Of a stretch of 64,000 nucleotides of DNA, positions 54,566 to 63,021 are shown one piece after another. Under the pieces are notes generated by a model, which had not been told where the DNA came from, ran no database searches, and worked only from the letters and a program-made list of their open reading frames with translations. Where the stretch lies: positions 186,001-250,000 of the forward strand of contig JAKPPT010000072.1 in assembly GCA_029547205.1 (NCBI GenBank). Reading direction: 5' to 3'. Origin of the DNA: Spirochaetota bacterium (GTDB lineage: Bacteria > Spirochaetota > Spirochaetia > Treponematales > UBA12059). The translations under genes and the position numbers were made by a program. Every line of letters begins with the position of its first letter. The stretch's first letter is position 1.

Positions 54566-55421
54566 TATGACCGGATTTAGCCAAATTTTAACATCGGTAG
54601 CAAATATACATTACTGCATAGCAATCAAATCGATAAATTCTCGTTTTTTAGATATTTCGATACAAGTACCTGGCATTTTATTGCAGTATGAATCACAAAT
54701 GAGAGAAACACTCTTACAGTATTTTACACGTGGAAAAATCGATGTAACAATTTTCCAAAAAAGTGGTAAAGCTGCTAGTTCACTATTTAAAAATGAAACA
54801 TACTTACAACAAATGTATGCAGAATTTCAAAATTTTGCTAAAAAAGTAAAATTACATAAAAAAATGCAGTTGCGAGATTTTTTTAATTTTATTGAACTAT
54901 ATGAAAAATCTGATGATATCGATCCAAAAACCGTTTGGGATTCACTAGAATCTGCTTTTAGGGAATGTGTTGAAAAAGTACTTTTAGAAAGACAAAAAGA
55001 AGGTACTGCGACACAAAAAGATATAGAGAGCAAGCTTCAAATTCTCGAACAATCAATTATTTCAATTGAAGAGCACTCTCATAGTATCGAAAGCACTATA
55101 ACAGAATCCTTAAAGAAAAAGTTTAAAGAGGTAATGGGAAATACAATCGATGAAAATAGAGTGTTATCAGAAATCGCAGCATACCTTGCAAAATATACTA
55201 TAAATGAAGAAATAATTCGATTTAAAACCCATTTAATAAATTTTAAGCAGACAATGTCTGAATCTCCATGCGGTAAAAAGCTTGATTTTATCAGTCAAGA
55301 ACTGAATAGAGAAGCAAATACAATTGCTTCTAAAGTGCTCATTCCAGAAATAAGCACACAAGTGATTTTGATAAAACAGGCAATAGAAGATATTCGCGAA
55401 CAAATTCGAAATATTGAATGA
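54558..55421 (+). CDS. yicC: YicC-like endoribonuclease
   Basis: 287 residues. N-terminal MNSMTGFSQILTS is the YicC hallmark, with INSRFLDISIQVPG and VEARSV-like charged helices; the C-terminal DUF1732 part reads CGKKLDFISQELNREANTIASK. YicC proteins are small-RNA-directed endonucleases. Length normal. Overlaps murC by 8 bases and the next gene's upstream reading area. Confidence 0.9.
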   Translation: MNSMTGFSQILTSVANIHYCIAIKSINSRFLDISIQVPGILLQYESQMRETLLQYFTRGKIDVTIFQKSGKAASSLFKNETYLQQMYAEFQNFAKKVKLHKKMQLRDFFNFIELYEKSDDIDPKTVWDSLESAFRECVEKVLLERQKEGTATQKDIESKLQILEQSIISIEEHSHSIESTITESLKKKFKEVMGNTIDENRVLSEIAAYLAKYTINEEIIRFKTHLINFKQTMSESPCGKKLDFISQELNREANTIASKVLIPEISTQVILIKQAIEDIREQIRNIE

Positions 55422-55434
55422 GAGGCGCTTTGTA

Positions 55435-55992
55435 ATGGATAAACCTGTTCACATTATTGCAATTTCAGGAAAAAGTGGATGTGGCAATACTTCTGTTTCA
55501 AGGATTGTGGCACAAAAACTAAATTTTAAATTTATTAATTTTACATTACGAAATCTTGCTCAAGAATTACATATGTCATTACCAGAACTTCTTGAAAAAG
55601 CCAAAAAAGATTTTAGCTTTGATATACAGCTTGATAATAAACAAAAACAATTAGCCCATGAAGGTAATTCGGTAATTGGCTCGCGGCTTGCAGTGTGGCT
55701 CTTTCCGGATGCACTATTGCGTGTCTATCTGTATGCAGATTTAGAAACACGGGCTCAAAGAATATTTAAACGTGAGAAAACAGATAATTTTGAAAAAATA
55801 TTACAGGAAACAAATGAGCGAGATATAAACGACTACGAACGGTTCAAACAAATATATAGTATCGATAACAACCATTACGAATTTGTTGATTTAATAATCA
55901 ATACTACATACTATGAACCTGAAACAATTGCAGACATTATTGTTTCTGCTTATTATATTGCAACTGGTACAAAACAAGGAGATATATCATGA
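55435..55992 (+). CDS. Cytidylate-kinase-like protein without Walker lysine
   Basis: 185 residues from ATG 55435. The P-loop position reads IAISGKSGCGNTSVSRIV, where the usual Lys of GxGKS/T is Asn. Archaeal cytidylate kinases also lack this lysine (GSGTTT), so activity is not excluded. Later blocks include LVIGSRLAVWLFPDA-type (VIGSRLAVWLFPDALLRVYL) and RAQRIFKREK with a late DYERFKQIYSID. Likely a (d)CMP-kinase-like NTP kinase. Overlaps the SDR gene by 4 bases. Confidence 0.7.
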   Translation: MDKPVHIIAISGKSGCGNTSVSRIVAQKLNFKFINFTLRNLAQELHMSLPELLEKAKKDFSFDIQLDNKQKQLAHEGNSVIGSRLAVWLFPDALLRVYLYADLETRAQRIFKREKTDNFEKILQETNERDINDYERFKQIYSIDNNHYEFVDLIINTTYYEPETIADIIVSAYYIATGTKQGDIS

Positions 55993-56819
55993 AACAAAAA
56001 GTGACGCAAAAACTCAACGTGCTAATAACTGGTGCATCGAGCGGCATTGGTAATATGACTGCAGTATATTTTGCAAAAAAGGGTCATACTGTTTTTGGTA
56101 CAAGCAGAAATCCCGAAAAAATAGATAAAAAAGCTGATGAGCTTTTTTCGTATATAAGAATGGATGTTACAGATGACGCCTCAGTCAATGAAACAATTCA
56201 AACATTACTGCAAAAAATTGAAAAAATCGATATTGTAATTTGCAATGCAGGTATGGGTATTTCAGGTCCGATAGAAACAACACCTATCGAATATATTGAA
56301 AAACAAATCAACACTAATTTTTGGGGTACGCTACGTGTATTGCGTTCAGTACTTCCTGGTATGCGAGAAAAAGGTGGAAAAATTTTTATCATTGGATCGA
56401 TGGCTGGTCGTGCTGGTATACCGTTTCAAGGATACTATGCTGCATCGAAATTTGCTCTTGAAGGTTTAGTAGAATCACTACGGTATGAACTTATGGGTTT
56501 CCCGGTTCAGGTGGCAATTATAGAGCCTGGAGATTTTAGAACAGGGTTCACAGGGTCTCGACTAAAATTTGAGGACGAACGAGATCCTTACTTTAAAAAA
56601 TGCAAACAAGCTGTTGCTATTATGGAAAACGATGAGCAACATGGTGCAAATCCAATTGTGCTTGCTCAGTTACTGTATAAATTGGCACTCAGTAATCGAA
56701 AACTTAAAGTTCGATATTCTGTTGGCATGTTGTTTCAGCGGTTTGCTATGTTTTTAAAGCGAATACTTCCTTGTAACTTGTATGAGTATTTGTTTAGTAA
56801 ATACTATAAAGTATCTTAA
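55989..56819 (+). CDS. Short-chain dehydrogenase/reductase
   Basis: 276 residues, classical SDR. NAD(P) loop TGASSGIGNMTAVYF, NAGMG, catalytic IIGSMAGRAG (Ser) and YYAASKFALEG (Tyr-Lys), then PGDFRTGFTGSR. The substrate is unknown. The ATG overlaps the upstream stop and the end overlaps the convergent gene by 4 bases. Confidence 0.9.
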   Translation: MKQKVTQKLNVLITGASSGIGNMTAVYFAKKGHTVFGTSRNPEKIDKKADELFSYIRMDVTDDASVNETIQTLLQKIEKIDIVICNAGMGISGPIETTPIEYIEKQINTNFWGTLRVLRSVLPGMREKGGKIFIIGSMAGRAGIPFQGYYAASKFALEGLVESLRYELMGFPVQVAIIEPGDFRTGFTGSRLKFEDERDPYFKKCKQAVAIMENDEQHGANPIVLAQLLYKLALSNRKLKVRYSVGMLFQRFAMFLKRILPCNLYEYLFSKYYKVS

Positions 56820-58093
56820 TTGTTACCTGTAGTGGAAGATTGTTCTCGAAGCAGTTTCACAAGATAGCTTATCCAAATATCCGCTTCTTGAGGAAAAACC
56901 TCATATGCTACTACCGCATCCAGTAATGCGTCTTGATACTTACCTAATAATGCATATGCTTGAGCTCTATACAATAGTGCGCAAGCTTTTATTTTAGTTG
57001 AACGAGGAATTGCAATAAATTGAGTTATTTCTTCAACTACTGTTGCATATTGTTTAGCAGGGAAATACGTCTCAGCAATTTTAGAGAGAATAAGTGTTTC
57101 ATTATATACATCTTGACCAAGCTTTTGATGGACAAATGAAATCTCAGGAACTATAATTCCTGAACTACTTACATATTTTTTATAAACAAAAGAGATATTT
57201 TTTTGCGCAGTTTCGGAAAATACAAATGATTCAATTCTCTGTGAAGGAAGAAAAATATTTGCAGATTGTAAAATGGGCAGTGGAGCATATCGCGGGGTAT
57301 TGAGTGAAATAGTATTTTGTGCGGAAAAGGGTAGTGCAACCGCAACATTTGAAGTATTTTTGCCATTAATAAACGTAATATTCATAGAGCTAATTTCAGA
57401 TTCTGTAACTAAACACCAATAGTATTGAATACCCGGAAATGGATTGTCTTCTATTCTAAGCTCATATGACGATTTTGATGCATTGATATCAAATGCTTTT
57501 ATTTGCACAGCTTCAAGAATACTTAAAGTGTTTACAAAAGGTTTTTGCGAACGGTACAGATACACTTTACCTGCATAGTTCGATATAGAGCATTGAATGC
57601 TGACAACTTTTTCCATACTGGATACTCTAAAATTTTTAACTATCTCACCAGAAGAAATTGTTGTTTGAACTTGCGCTGTTTGAACTGCAGTATCAAGTTT
57701 AACAGGTACTAAGGTATAGTTTTGCAAGGGAATAAAAATCTCAATGATTTGTTTTTGTGCTGTTACTGGCAATATAAAATAGTAATACAAATTATTATCA
57801 GTTACTCTATAAGAAAATTTTTGAACTCCGCTAGAAACAGTTCCCAGTAATTCAGCTTGTTTATAATTTGAGATACCTGGTAATTGTAATGAACGATAGA
57901 TATTATAGCTGCCAAAATGATCTGGACTGTCCTGCCAGGTGATAATAATTGTCGATTCCTGAAAACCAACACGTATATTTGTTGGGTATGGAGCATATAC
58001 TATTTCGTTTTCATTATTAGCAGAAGTTTGAGCAAGCAAAAAAACACTTACTACAAGAAATCCTGCAAATAGACCAATACGCTGATGTGTCAT
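56816..58093 (-). CDS. Secreted fibronectin-III/TPR-like protein
   Basis: 425 residues from ATG 58091-58093 (MTHQRIGLFAGFLVVSVFLL), with a signal peptide cleaved near AQTSAN. A fibronectin-III-like module comes next (PTNIRVGFQESTIIITWQDS ... YNIYRSLQLPG), then two more beta-rich repeats (residues ~130-330), and a C-terminal TPR-like helical part (ALLYRAQAYALLGKYQDALLDA). No cysteines form an obvious lipobox. It is probably an exported scaffold, of unknown role. Convergent with the SDR gene. Confidence 0.7.
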   Translation of the reverse strand: MTHQRIGLFAGFLVVSVFLLAQTSANNENEIVYAPYPTNIRVGFQESTIIITWQDSPDHFGSYNIYRSLQLPGISNYKQAELLGTVSSGVQKFSYRVTDNNLYYYFILPVTAQKQIIEIFIPLQNYTLVPVKLDTAVQTAQVQTTISSGEIVKNFRVSSMEKVVSIQCSISNYAGKVYLYRSQKPFVNTLSILEAVQIKAFDINASKSSYELRIEDNPFPGIQYYWCLVTESEISSMNITFINGKNTSNVAVALPFSAQNTISLNTPRYAPLPILQSANIFLPSQRIESFVFSETAQKNISFVYKKYVSSSGIIVPEISFVHQKLGQDVYNETLILSKIAETYFPAKQYATVVEEITQFIAIPRSTKIKACALLYRAQAYALLGKYQDALLDAVVAYEVFPQEADIWISYLVKLLREQSSTTGNN

Positions 58094-58154
58094 AGTTATA
58101 TTTTCGGTACTATCGTGTAGCAAATAAACAGGTTTTGTTCAAAGATGTACTATC

Positions 58155-58183
58155 TTTACATATTTATTCCTTTATTATAGTAT
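58155..58183 (+). promoter_or_regulatory. Promoter abutting the cas2-like gene
   Basis: TTTACA at 58155-58160 and TAGTAT at 58178-58183 with a 17-base spacer. The -10 box ends 6 bases before the GTG at 58190, so the transcript would have no leader; no Shine-Dalgarno sequence is visible. Confidence 0.4.
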
Positions 58184-58189
58184 TTAATT

Positions 58190-58471
58190 GTGTTTGTTTC
58201 GATAGTATGTGATTTTGGTAATGAAGATTCTCGCGATCAAGTATATGCACTGCTCATGCAATATGGTTTTGAAAAAGTTCAGCGTGCATGTTTTGAATCT
58301 GCAAATGTATCTGAAAAAATGCTTCAACAATTAAAACGTGATATAGATAAGGTTACGGATTATTACGATACAATTAGATTGTACCAATTTCCTGTTGAAA
58401 ACAAACTTGCAATATCAATTTTAAAAGAAAATAAATGGAAACGTATTATCATACGTCCGCCCGCACAATAA
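58190..58471 (+). CDS. Orphan Cas2-like/VapD-like protein
   Basis: 93 residues from GTG 58190. MFVSIVCDFGNEDSRDQVYA is Cas2-like: a beta strand ending in the conserved Asp (VCDF, where Cas2 has YDI/YDV), then LLMQYGFEKVQRACFES, and a second strand region TIRLYQFP. Cas2 and the related VapD toxins are ferredoxin-fold nucleases or integrase partners. No CRISPR array, cas1 or other cas gene is in the window. So it is a stand-alone Cas2-fold protein, possibly an RNase or toxin-like protein. It lies just before prfB. Confidence 0.65.
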   Translation: MFVSIVCDFGNEDSRDQVYALLMQYGFEKVQRACFESANVSEKMLQQLKRDIDKVTDYYDTIRLYQFPVENKLAISILKENKWKRIIIRPPAQ

Positions 58472-58529
58472 ATTCTTAATTCAAGTTTTAATTTGCACGA
58501 TTACAGTAATTGTCAGGAGGTTCTATTCG

Positions 58530-59676
58530 ATGCTTGAAGATTTAGTTAATCCTATAAAAGACCTAAAAAATGAAATCGAAACAATTTGGGGGCATCTTTG
58601 ACCTCGCCAGTATTACTGAGAGAATAGCTCAAAAAGAACAACAAACCCTTGAACCTGGATTCTGGCAAAATCAAAAGGTTTCACAAGCGGTAATGACAGA
58701 AATTAAAATGCTAAAAAACCGTGTTGAAACATGGTCATCACTTATAAAACAAATTCAGAATCTTGACGAAATTCTTTCGTTGGCAATTGAAGAAAATGAA
58801 GCTTCACTTGAAGGCGAGATTGCATCAACATATAATTCAATTAAAGATTCATTTGAAAAAGCACTAACGCTAGAATTATTAACTGGAGAAGCAGATAAAT
58901 CCAGTGCATATGTCAGTATTCATGCCGGTTCGGGTGGAACCGAAGCTTGTGACTGGGCCAGTATGCTGTTTCGCATGTATTCACGATGGGCAGAACGCAA
59001 AGGATTCTCTGTTGAAATCATCGACATGCTTGAAGCTGAAGGCGGTATAAAAAGTGTCACAATGCAGATTGATGGCATATATGCATATGGCTATCTTAAA
59101 TCTGAATCGGGAGTTCACAGATTAGTGCGGATTAGCCCATTTGATGCTAATGCTCGACGGCACACCAGTTTCGCAAGCGTATCCGTGCTACCTGTTCTTG
59201 ATGATACCATCGAAGTGATTATCAAACCAGAAGATATTCGTATTGATACCTATCGGGCTGGTGGCGCGGGTGGACAGAAAGTTAATAAAACGGATAGTGC
59301 TGTGCGAATCACACATTTACCGACAAATATCGTGGTAACATGCCAGAATGAACGAAGCCAGTATAAAAATAAAGATGTCGCTATGTCTGTATTAAAAAGC
59401 CGTTTGTATGAACTCTATCAAAAAGAAAAAGAAAAAGAAAACGCAAAATATGTTGGAGAAAAGAAGGAAAATACATGGGGTTCTCAAATTCGTTCCTATG
59501 TGTTTCAACCATACACATTAGTTAAAGACCATCGTACAAAGTATTCATCTGGAAATATACAGGCCGTAATGGATGGTGATATAGATGGTTTTATAGAAGC
59601 ATACCTTCATTTCATGTGGAAAGGCGGTACTGCTTCTATCAGTGAAAGTGATGATGATATTCCTGACGAAAATTAA
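58530..59676 (+). CDS. prfB: Peptide chain release factor 2, with programmed +1 frameshift
   Basis: RF2 ends translation at UGA and UAA. Frame 0 starts at ATG 58530 (AGGAGG 10 bases upstream) and runs 23 codons to an in-frame TGA at 58599-58601, inside GGGGGCATCTTTGAC: a Shine-Dalgarno-like GGGGG, then CTT TGA C. Ribosomes slip +1 at CTT and continue from GAC (58600) to 59676, giving about 381 residues. The body has the RF2-specific SPF (RISPFDANARRHTSF) and the catalytic GGQ (GGAGGQKVNKTDSA). The same frameshift autoregulates RF2 in many bacteria, so this is a working gene. Confidence 0.96.
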
Positions 59677-61084
59677 ATCTGCACCCGTGCAGACTTACAT
59701 CAGTATTTTCTTCATCGTATTATTTTCTCAGCTTAACGCTCAGGAAAATCAAAGTATCAATCTTCAGTTAGGGGTCGTAGCGTTACAGTCAGATTCGATT
59801 ACTAATGAAAATCCAGCAGCTTTTATTTCTACTAAGCTGCTCGAAAATCTTGCTTCCTGTTTAATTTTTTCAATTGATAATCCAGAAATAATTAAAAACG
59901 TTATGACGCGTGAAATGAATAACAAAATTACAAATCTTCAAAAAGAACTCGGAGCATTAAAAGAAAAATTAGATATGACATCATTTATTATAGATAAAAA
60001 TAGAAAACAAAAAGCCTATCGAGATGCTCTGAAAGCATTACAACAGAAACAACAGGAGTATGAAAAATTACAAATCCAGAATGTGGTACCTACAACAAAG
60101 CAGCTAAAAATAAGTGTTGTACAAAAATTATATAATAATTCTATCAATAACCCTCTTATTTTTTGTGAGCAAAATAAACTTGATTTTCTTGTTTTTGGCA
60201 CGATACGAGTAATTGATACTCTGTTTTTGGTTTCAATAAAATTATATTCAGCAATTTCACAGGAAATTATTTATTCGACTACCATTGTGGGTAATAATAC
60301 TACAATAGCACAAAATGTATTCGACACAGCTCGTTCAATCGCAGAAACAGTTTTAGAAAAAAAATTATGTGTTATTAAATTTAATGGTAATCCTTCAACT
60401 GCATCGATTTATGTGAATGATGTAAAACTTGATTCAATGACCTATGTATGTTTGGATGCAGAGAAGCTTTCTATACAAATTACTGCTAGAGGCTATACAA
60501 AGCATGTTGATGAACTCTCACTTGTACAAGGAACAAGCTATTCATATTCTTTTGAACTTAAGCCAATTCCACTAAAAACCATTTCCATAATAACAGTTCC
60601 TGATAATGCTGATGTGTATGTAAATGCTATTCCTGCTGGCCAATCTCCTTTGCAATTGGAAGTAAATACTGATCAAGATATTGTTACTGTTGATAAAGAT
60701 GACTATACCCAGGTACAAGTTACATTAAATACTATCACTGATGAACTGGTTATTAATTTAGAAAAGAATAATGGAATGACATTTGAAGACACCTTTGAAC
60801 AAGCAAAAAGCCGTTTTTATAAATCGTTAGGCTGGTTTGTGCTTTCGCTTCCGCTTTCTACATTGAGTTATGGATCATTTATGTCCATATACCAAACAGA
60901 ACTTGAATTACAACAAAAGGTTCTTACTGGTCAAATCAGTGTAAGTGAAGCAATCTATGCTGAACAACAGCTTAATACACGATTCTGGCTATATCAGAGT
61001 GCATTTTGGGTTTCGCTTGCACTTAGTTCTGGACTAGGAATAAATACTATTATTAACTTAATTAGATATATTAGTACAATGTAG
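59654..61084 (+). CDS. Exported PEGA-domain protein
   Basis: About 476 residues. Signal peptide (TYISIFFIVLFSQLNAQ), an N-terminal domain of about 200 residues with a coiled stretch (KELGALKEKLDMTSFIID), then two PEGA-like beta domains near residues 245-385 (FNGNPSTASIYVNDVKLDS and SIITVPDNADVYVNAIPAG), and two hydrophobic segments near the C-terminus. Start uncertain: GTG 59642, ATG 59651 or ATG 59654; all overlap the end of prfB. PEGA proteins are often surface-associated; function here unknown. Confidence 0.72.
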   Translation: MIFLTKIKSAPVQTYISIFFIVLFSQLNAQENQSINLQLGVVALQSDSITNENPAAFISTKLLENLASCLIFSIDNPEIIKNVMTREMNNKITNLQKELGALKEKLDMTSFIIDKNRKQKAYRDALKALQQKQQEYEKLQIQNVVPTTKQLKISVVQKLYNNSINNPLIFCEQNKLDFLVFGTIRVIDTLFLVSIKLYSAISQEIIYSTTIVGNNTTIAQNVFDTARSIAETVLEKKLCVIKFNGNPSTASIYVNDVKLDSMTYVCLDAEKLSIQITARGYTKHVDELSLVQGTSYSYSFELKPIPLKTISIITVPDNADVYVNAIPAGQSPLQLEVNTDQDIVTVDKDDYTQVQVTLNTITDELVINLEKNNGMTFEDTFEQAKSRFYKSLGWFVLSLPLSTLSYGSFMSIYQTELELQQKVLTGQISVSEAIYAEQQLNTRFWLYQSAFWVSLALSSGLGINTIINLIRYISTM

Positions 61085-61094
61085 GTATAAAGAT

Positions 61095-61964
61095 ATGATG
61101 AAATTAGGAATTGCGTTAAAGAAACTATTTGGTTTGCAGCTTATTGATGAATCTTTCTGGGAAACACTGGAAGATACCCTGCTAGAAGGTGATGTAGGAC
61201 CAAAAACAGCAGCTGAGCTTGTACAAACCACTAAAAAAATTTGTCAAAGTAAGGGCATTGCTGATGGTAATAGAGCAAAAGAAGTATTCAGAAATGAATT
61301 ATTACAGATTTTTTCATCAGTACAGCCAGTTTACTGTAACGATCAAGCAGATCTTTCTGTAATACTCTTGCTTGGTGTTAATGGAGTTGGGAAAACAACA
61401 ACTGCGGCTAAATTAGCATATTGGTACAACAAAATGTTCCCCGATCGATCAGTACTGTTTGCAGCAGGTGATACCTTTCGTGCAGCAGCAATAGAACAGC
61501 TCGCAATACATGGTGATCGATTAGGTTTAAGAATCATCGCTCAACAACATGGTTCTGATCCTGGTGCAGTGATTTTTGATGCGCTTCAAGCTGCTAAAGC
61601 ATCAGGAACTCCACTTGTCATTGCGGATACAGCAGGTCGTATGCATACAAAACAGAATCTCATAAAAGAACTAGAGAAAATTGAAAAAATAATAAGAAAC
61701 GCAACTGATACTACAATTAAATATCTCGTACTGGATGCAACGACAGGAACTAATGCACTTCATCAAGCAGAGACATTTCATGAAGCAGTCAAGATTGATA
61801 GTATAATTCTTACAAAATTTGATTCAAGCGCGAAAGGTGGAATTCTTATTACCATAGCAAAGGAATTAAAATTAGCTCCTGCTTTCATTGGTATCGGAGA
61901 AAGATACGAAGACTTGCAAAAGTTTTCTGCTCAAGACTATATCAGGAAATTGCTTGATGAATAA
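61095..61964 (+). CDS. ftsY: Signal recognition particle receptor FtsY
   Basis: 289 residues, the NG domain only (no acidic N-terminal A domain). Helical N part (ESFWETLEDTLLEGDVGPKT), GTPase motifs LLLGVNGVGKTTTAAKLA, GDTFRAAAIEQL, DTAGRMHTKQNLIKEL, LTKFDSSAKGG and the closing FIGIGERYEDLQKFSAQDYI. It docks SRP-ribosome complexes at the membrane. Next gene overlaps the stop by 8 bases. Confidence 0.95.
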   Translation: MMKLGIALKKLFGLQLIDESFWETLEDTLLEGDVGPKTAAELVQTTKKICQSKGIADGNRAKEVFRNELLQIFSSVQPVYCNDQADLSVILLLGVNGVGKTTTAAKLAYWYNKMFPDRSVLFAAGDTFRAAAIEQLAIHGDRLGLRIIAQQHGSDPGAVIFDALQAAKASGTPLVIADTAGRMHTKQNLIKELEKIEKIIRNATDTTIKYLVLDATTGTNALHQAETFHEAVKIDSIILTKFDSSAKGGILITIAKELKLAPAFIGIGERYEDLQKFSAQDYIRKLLDE

Positions 61965-63021
61965 AAAAAAACTGATTTTAGTGTATTTCCTATGGTTATC
62001 AACGATTTTTATCAGTGCACAGACAATTGTATATTATAGTTCTGATGAAAATTATAGCATTCTTGAGACAATATCAGAAACAGAAATACAAAACTATGAT
62101 TATTATATCAAACTGATAAGCAATGCAGAGCGACAAGAATATATTTATTTTAATAAAGGTGAGATTCAAAAAAGAATAGTAGTTACCCAAACAGATGATG
62201 GTAAACAAGAGGAAGAATGGCAGGATGATCTCATGACAGCCCTCCGTATTTACAGGGGCCAGCAGCTTGTCAGTGAAAAGATATACAATACAACTGAAGC
62301 AGAATATATAACACATGATTATTTTTATAAAAATAATATCCTTGAGAAAATAGTTGTTACGCCACAGAACAAAAAATCTTATGAAATTATTTACATTTAC
62401 GATGCATCAAATAAAATTCGTGCACTGCTTATTCATGATAAAGTTATCAGCCTTTCACAATTTTCTGGAGCATCAATTTTTTCTAAATGGAATCAAACAA
62501 TTTTCTCAATAGAAGTATATACAGTGCAAATGCTCTTGCAATTTAGATTTGACTATGATGCAACAGGCAAATGTATTTTTGAAGAAGAACGATTGTATCA
62601 AAACAGTGTGCTAACTACTATTAAACAAAATAATTATAGCAATAATAATTACCGAACGGTTACCTATAGTAATTCACTCATACAGGAAGAGCAAACTTTT
62701 TCTCTTAACAAAAAAGAGTTACTGGAAACAATACAGTATGTGTACGATGAGCAGAACTTGCTTATCAAAAAAATCATTCTTTCAAAAAAAGAAACAACCG
62801 TATTTGAATATACATATGACAATAAAAAAGTCATCGGAGAAAAAAAATATAGCAACGGTATTTTAAAGCAAATTACTCGATGGATTTCAGATTCAATGTC
62901 TGTTGTGGAACTATATGAGAATGATGGAGTTATTATTAAAATTACCTATAACAATGGTAAAAAAGTTAAAGAGGAAGCCTGGCTCAATTCTAATAAAATA
63001 TATGAAAAGGATTATGAATGA
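61957..63021 (+). CDS. Exported protein with YD-like repeats
   Basis: 354 residues from ATG 61957, which overlaps ftsY by 8 bases. Signal peptide KLILVYFLWLSTIFISAQ. The mature protein is rich in Tyr, Lys and Glu with repeating short beta units (YDEQNLLIKKIILSK, YTYDNKKVIGEKKYSNGILK, YENDGVIIKITYNNGKKVK), similar in rhythm to MORN/YD-like repeats. No enzyme motif. Its stop overlaps the permease start (ATGA), which suggests work with that transporter. Confidence 0.7.
   Translation: MNKKKLILVYFLWLSTIFISAQTIVYYSSDENYSILETISETEIQNYDYYIKLISNAERQEYIYFNKGEIQKRIVVTQTDDGKQEEEWQDDLMTALRIYRGQQLVSEKIYNTTEAEYITHDYFYKNNILEKIVVTPQNKKSYEIIYIYDASNKIRALLIHDKVISLSQFSGASIFSKWNQTIFSIEVYTVQMLLQFRFDYDATGKCIFEEERLYQNSVLTTIKQNNYSNNNYRTVTYSNSLIQEEQTFSLNKKELLETIQYVYDEQNLLIKKIILSKKETTVFEYTYDNKKVIGEKKYSNGILKQITRWISDSMSVVELYENDGVIIKITYNNGKKVKEEAWLNSNKIYEKDYE

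Noticed and set aside
58123-58530. CRISPR array next to the Cas2-like gene
   Set aside because: No direct repeats of 20-40 bases were seen on either side.
58599-58601. In-frame TGA as a sign that prfB is broken
   Set aside because: The stop sits in the classical RF2 frameshift context, so it is regulatory.
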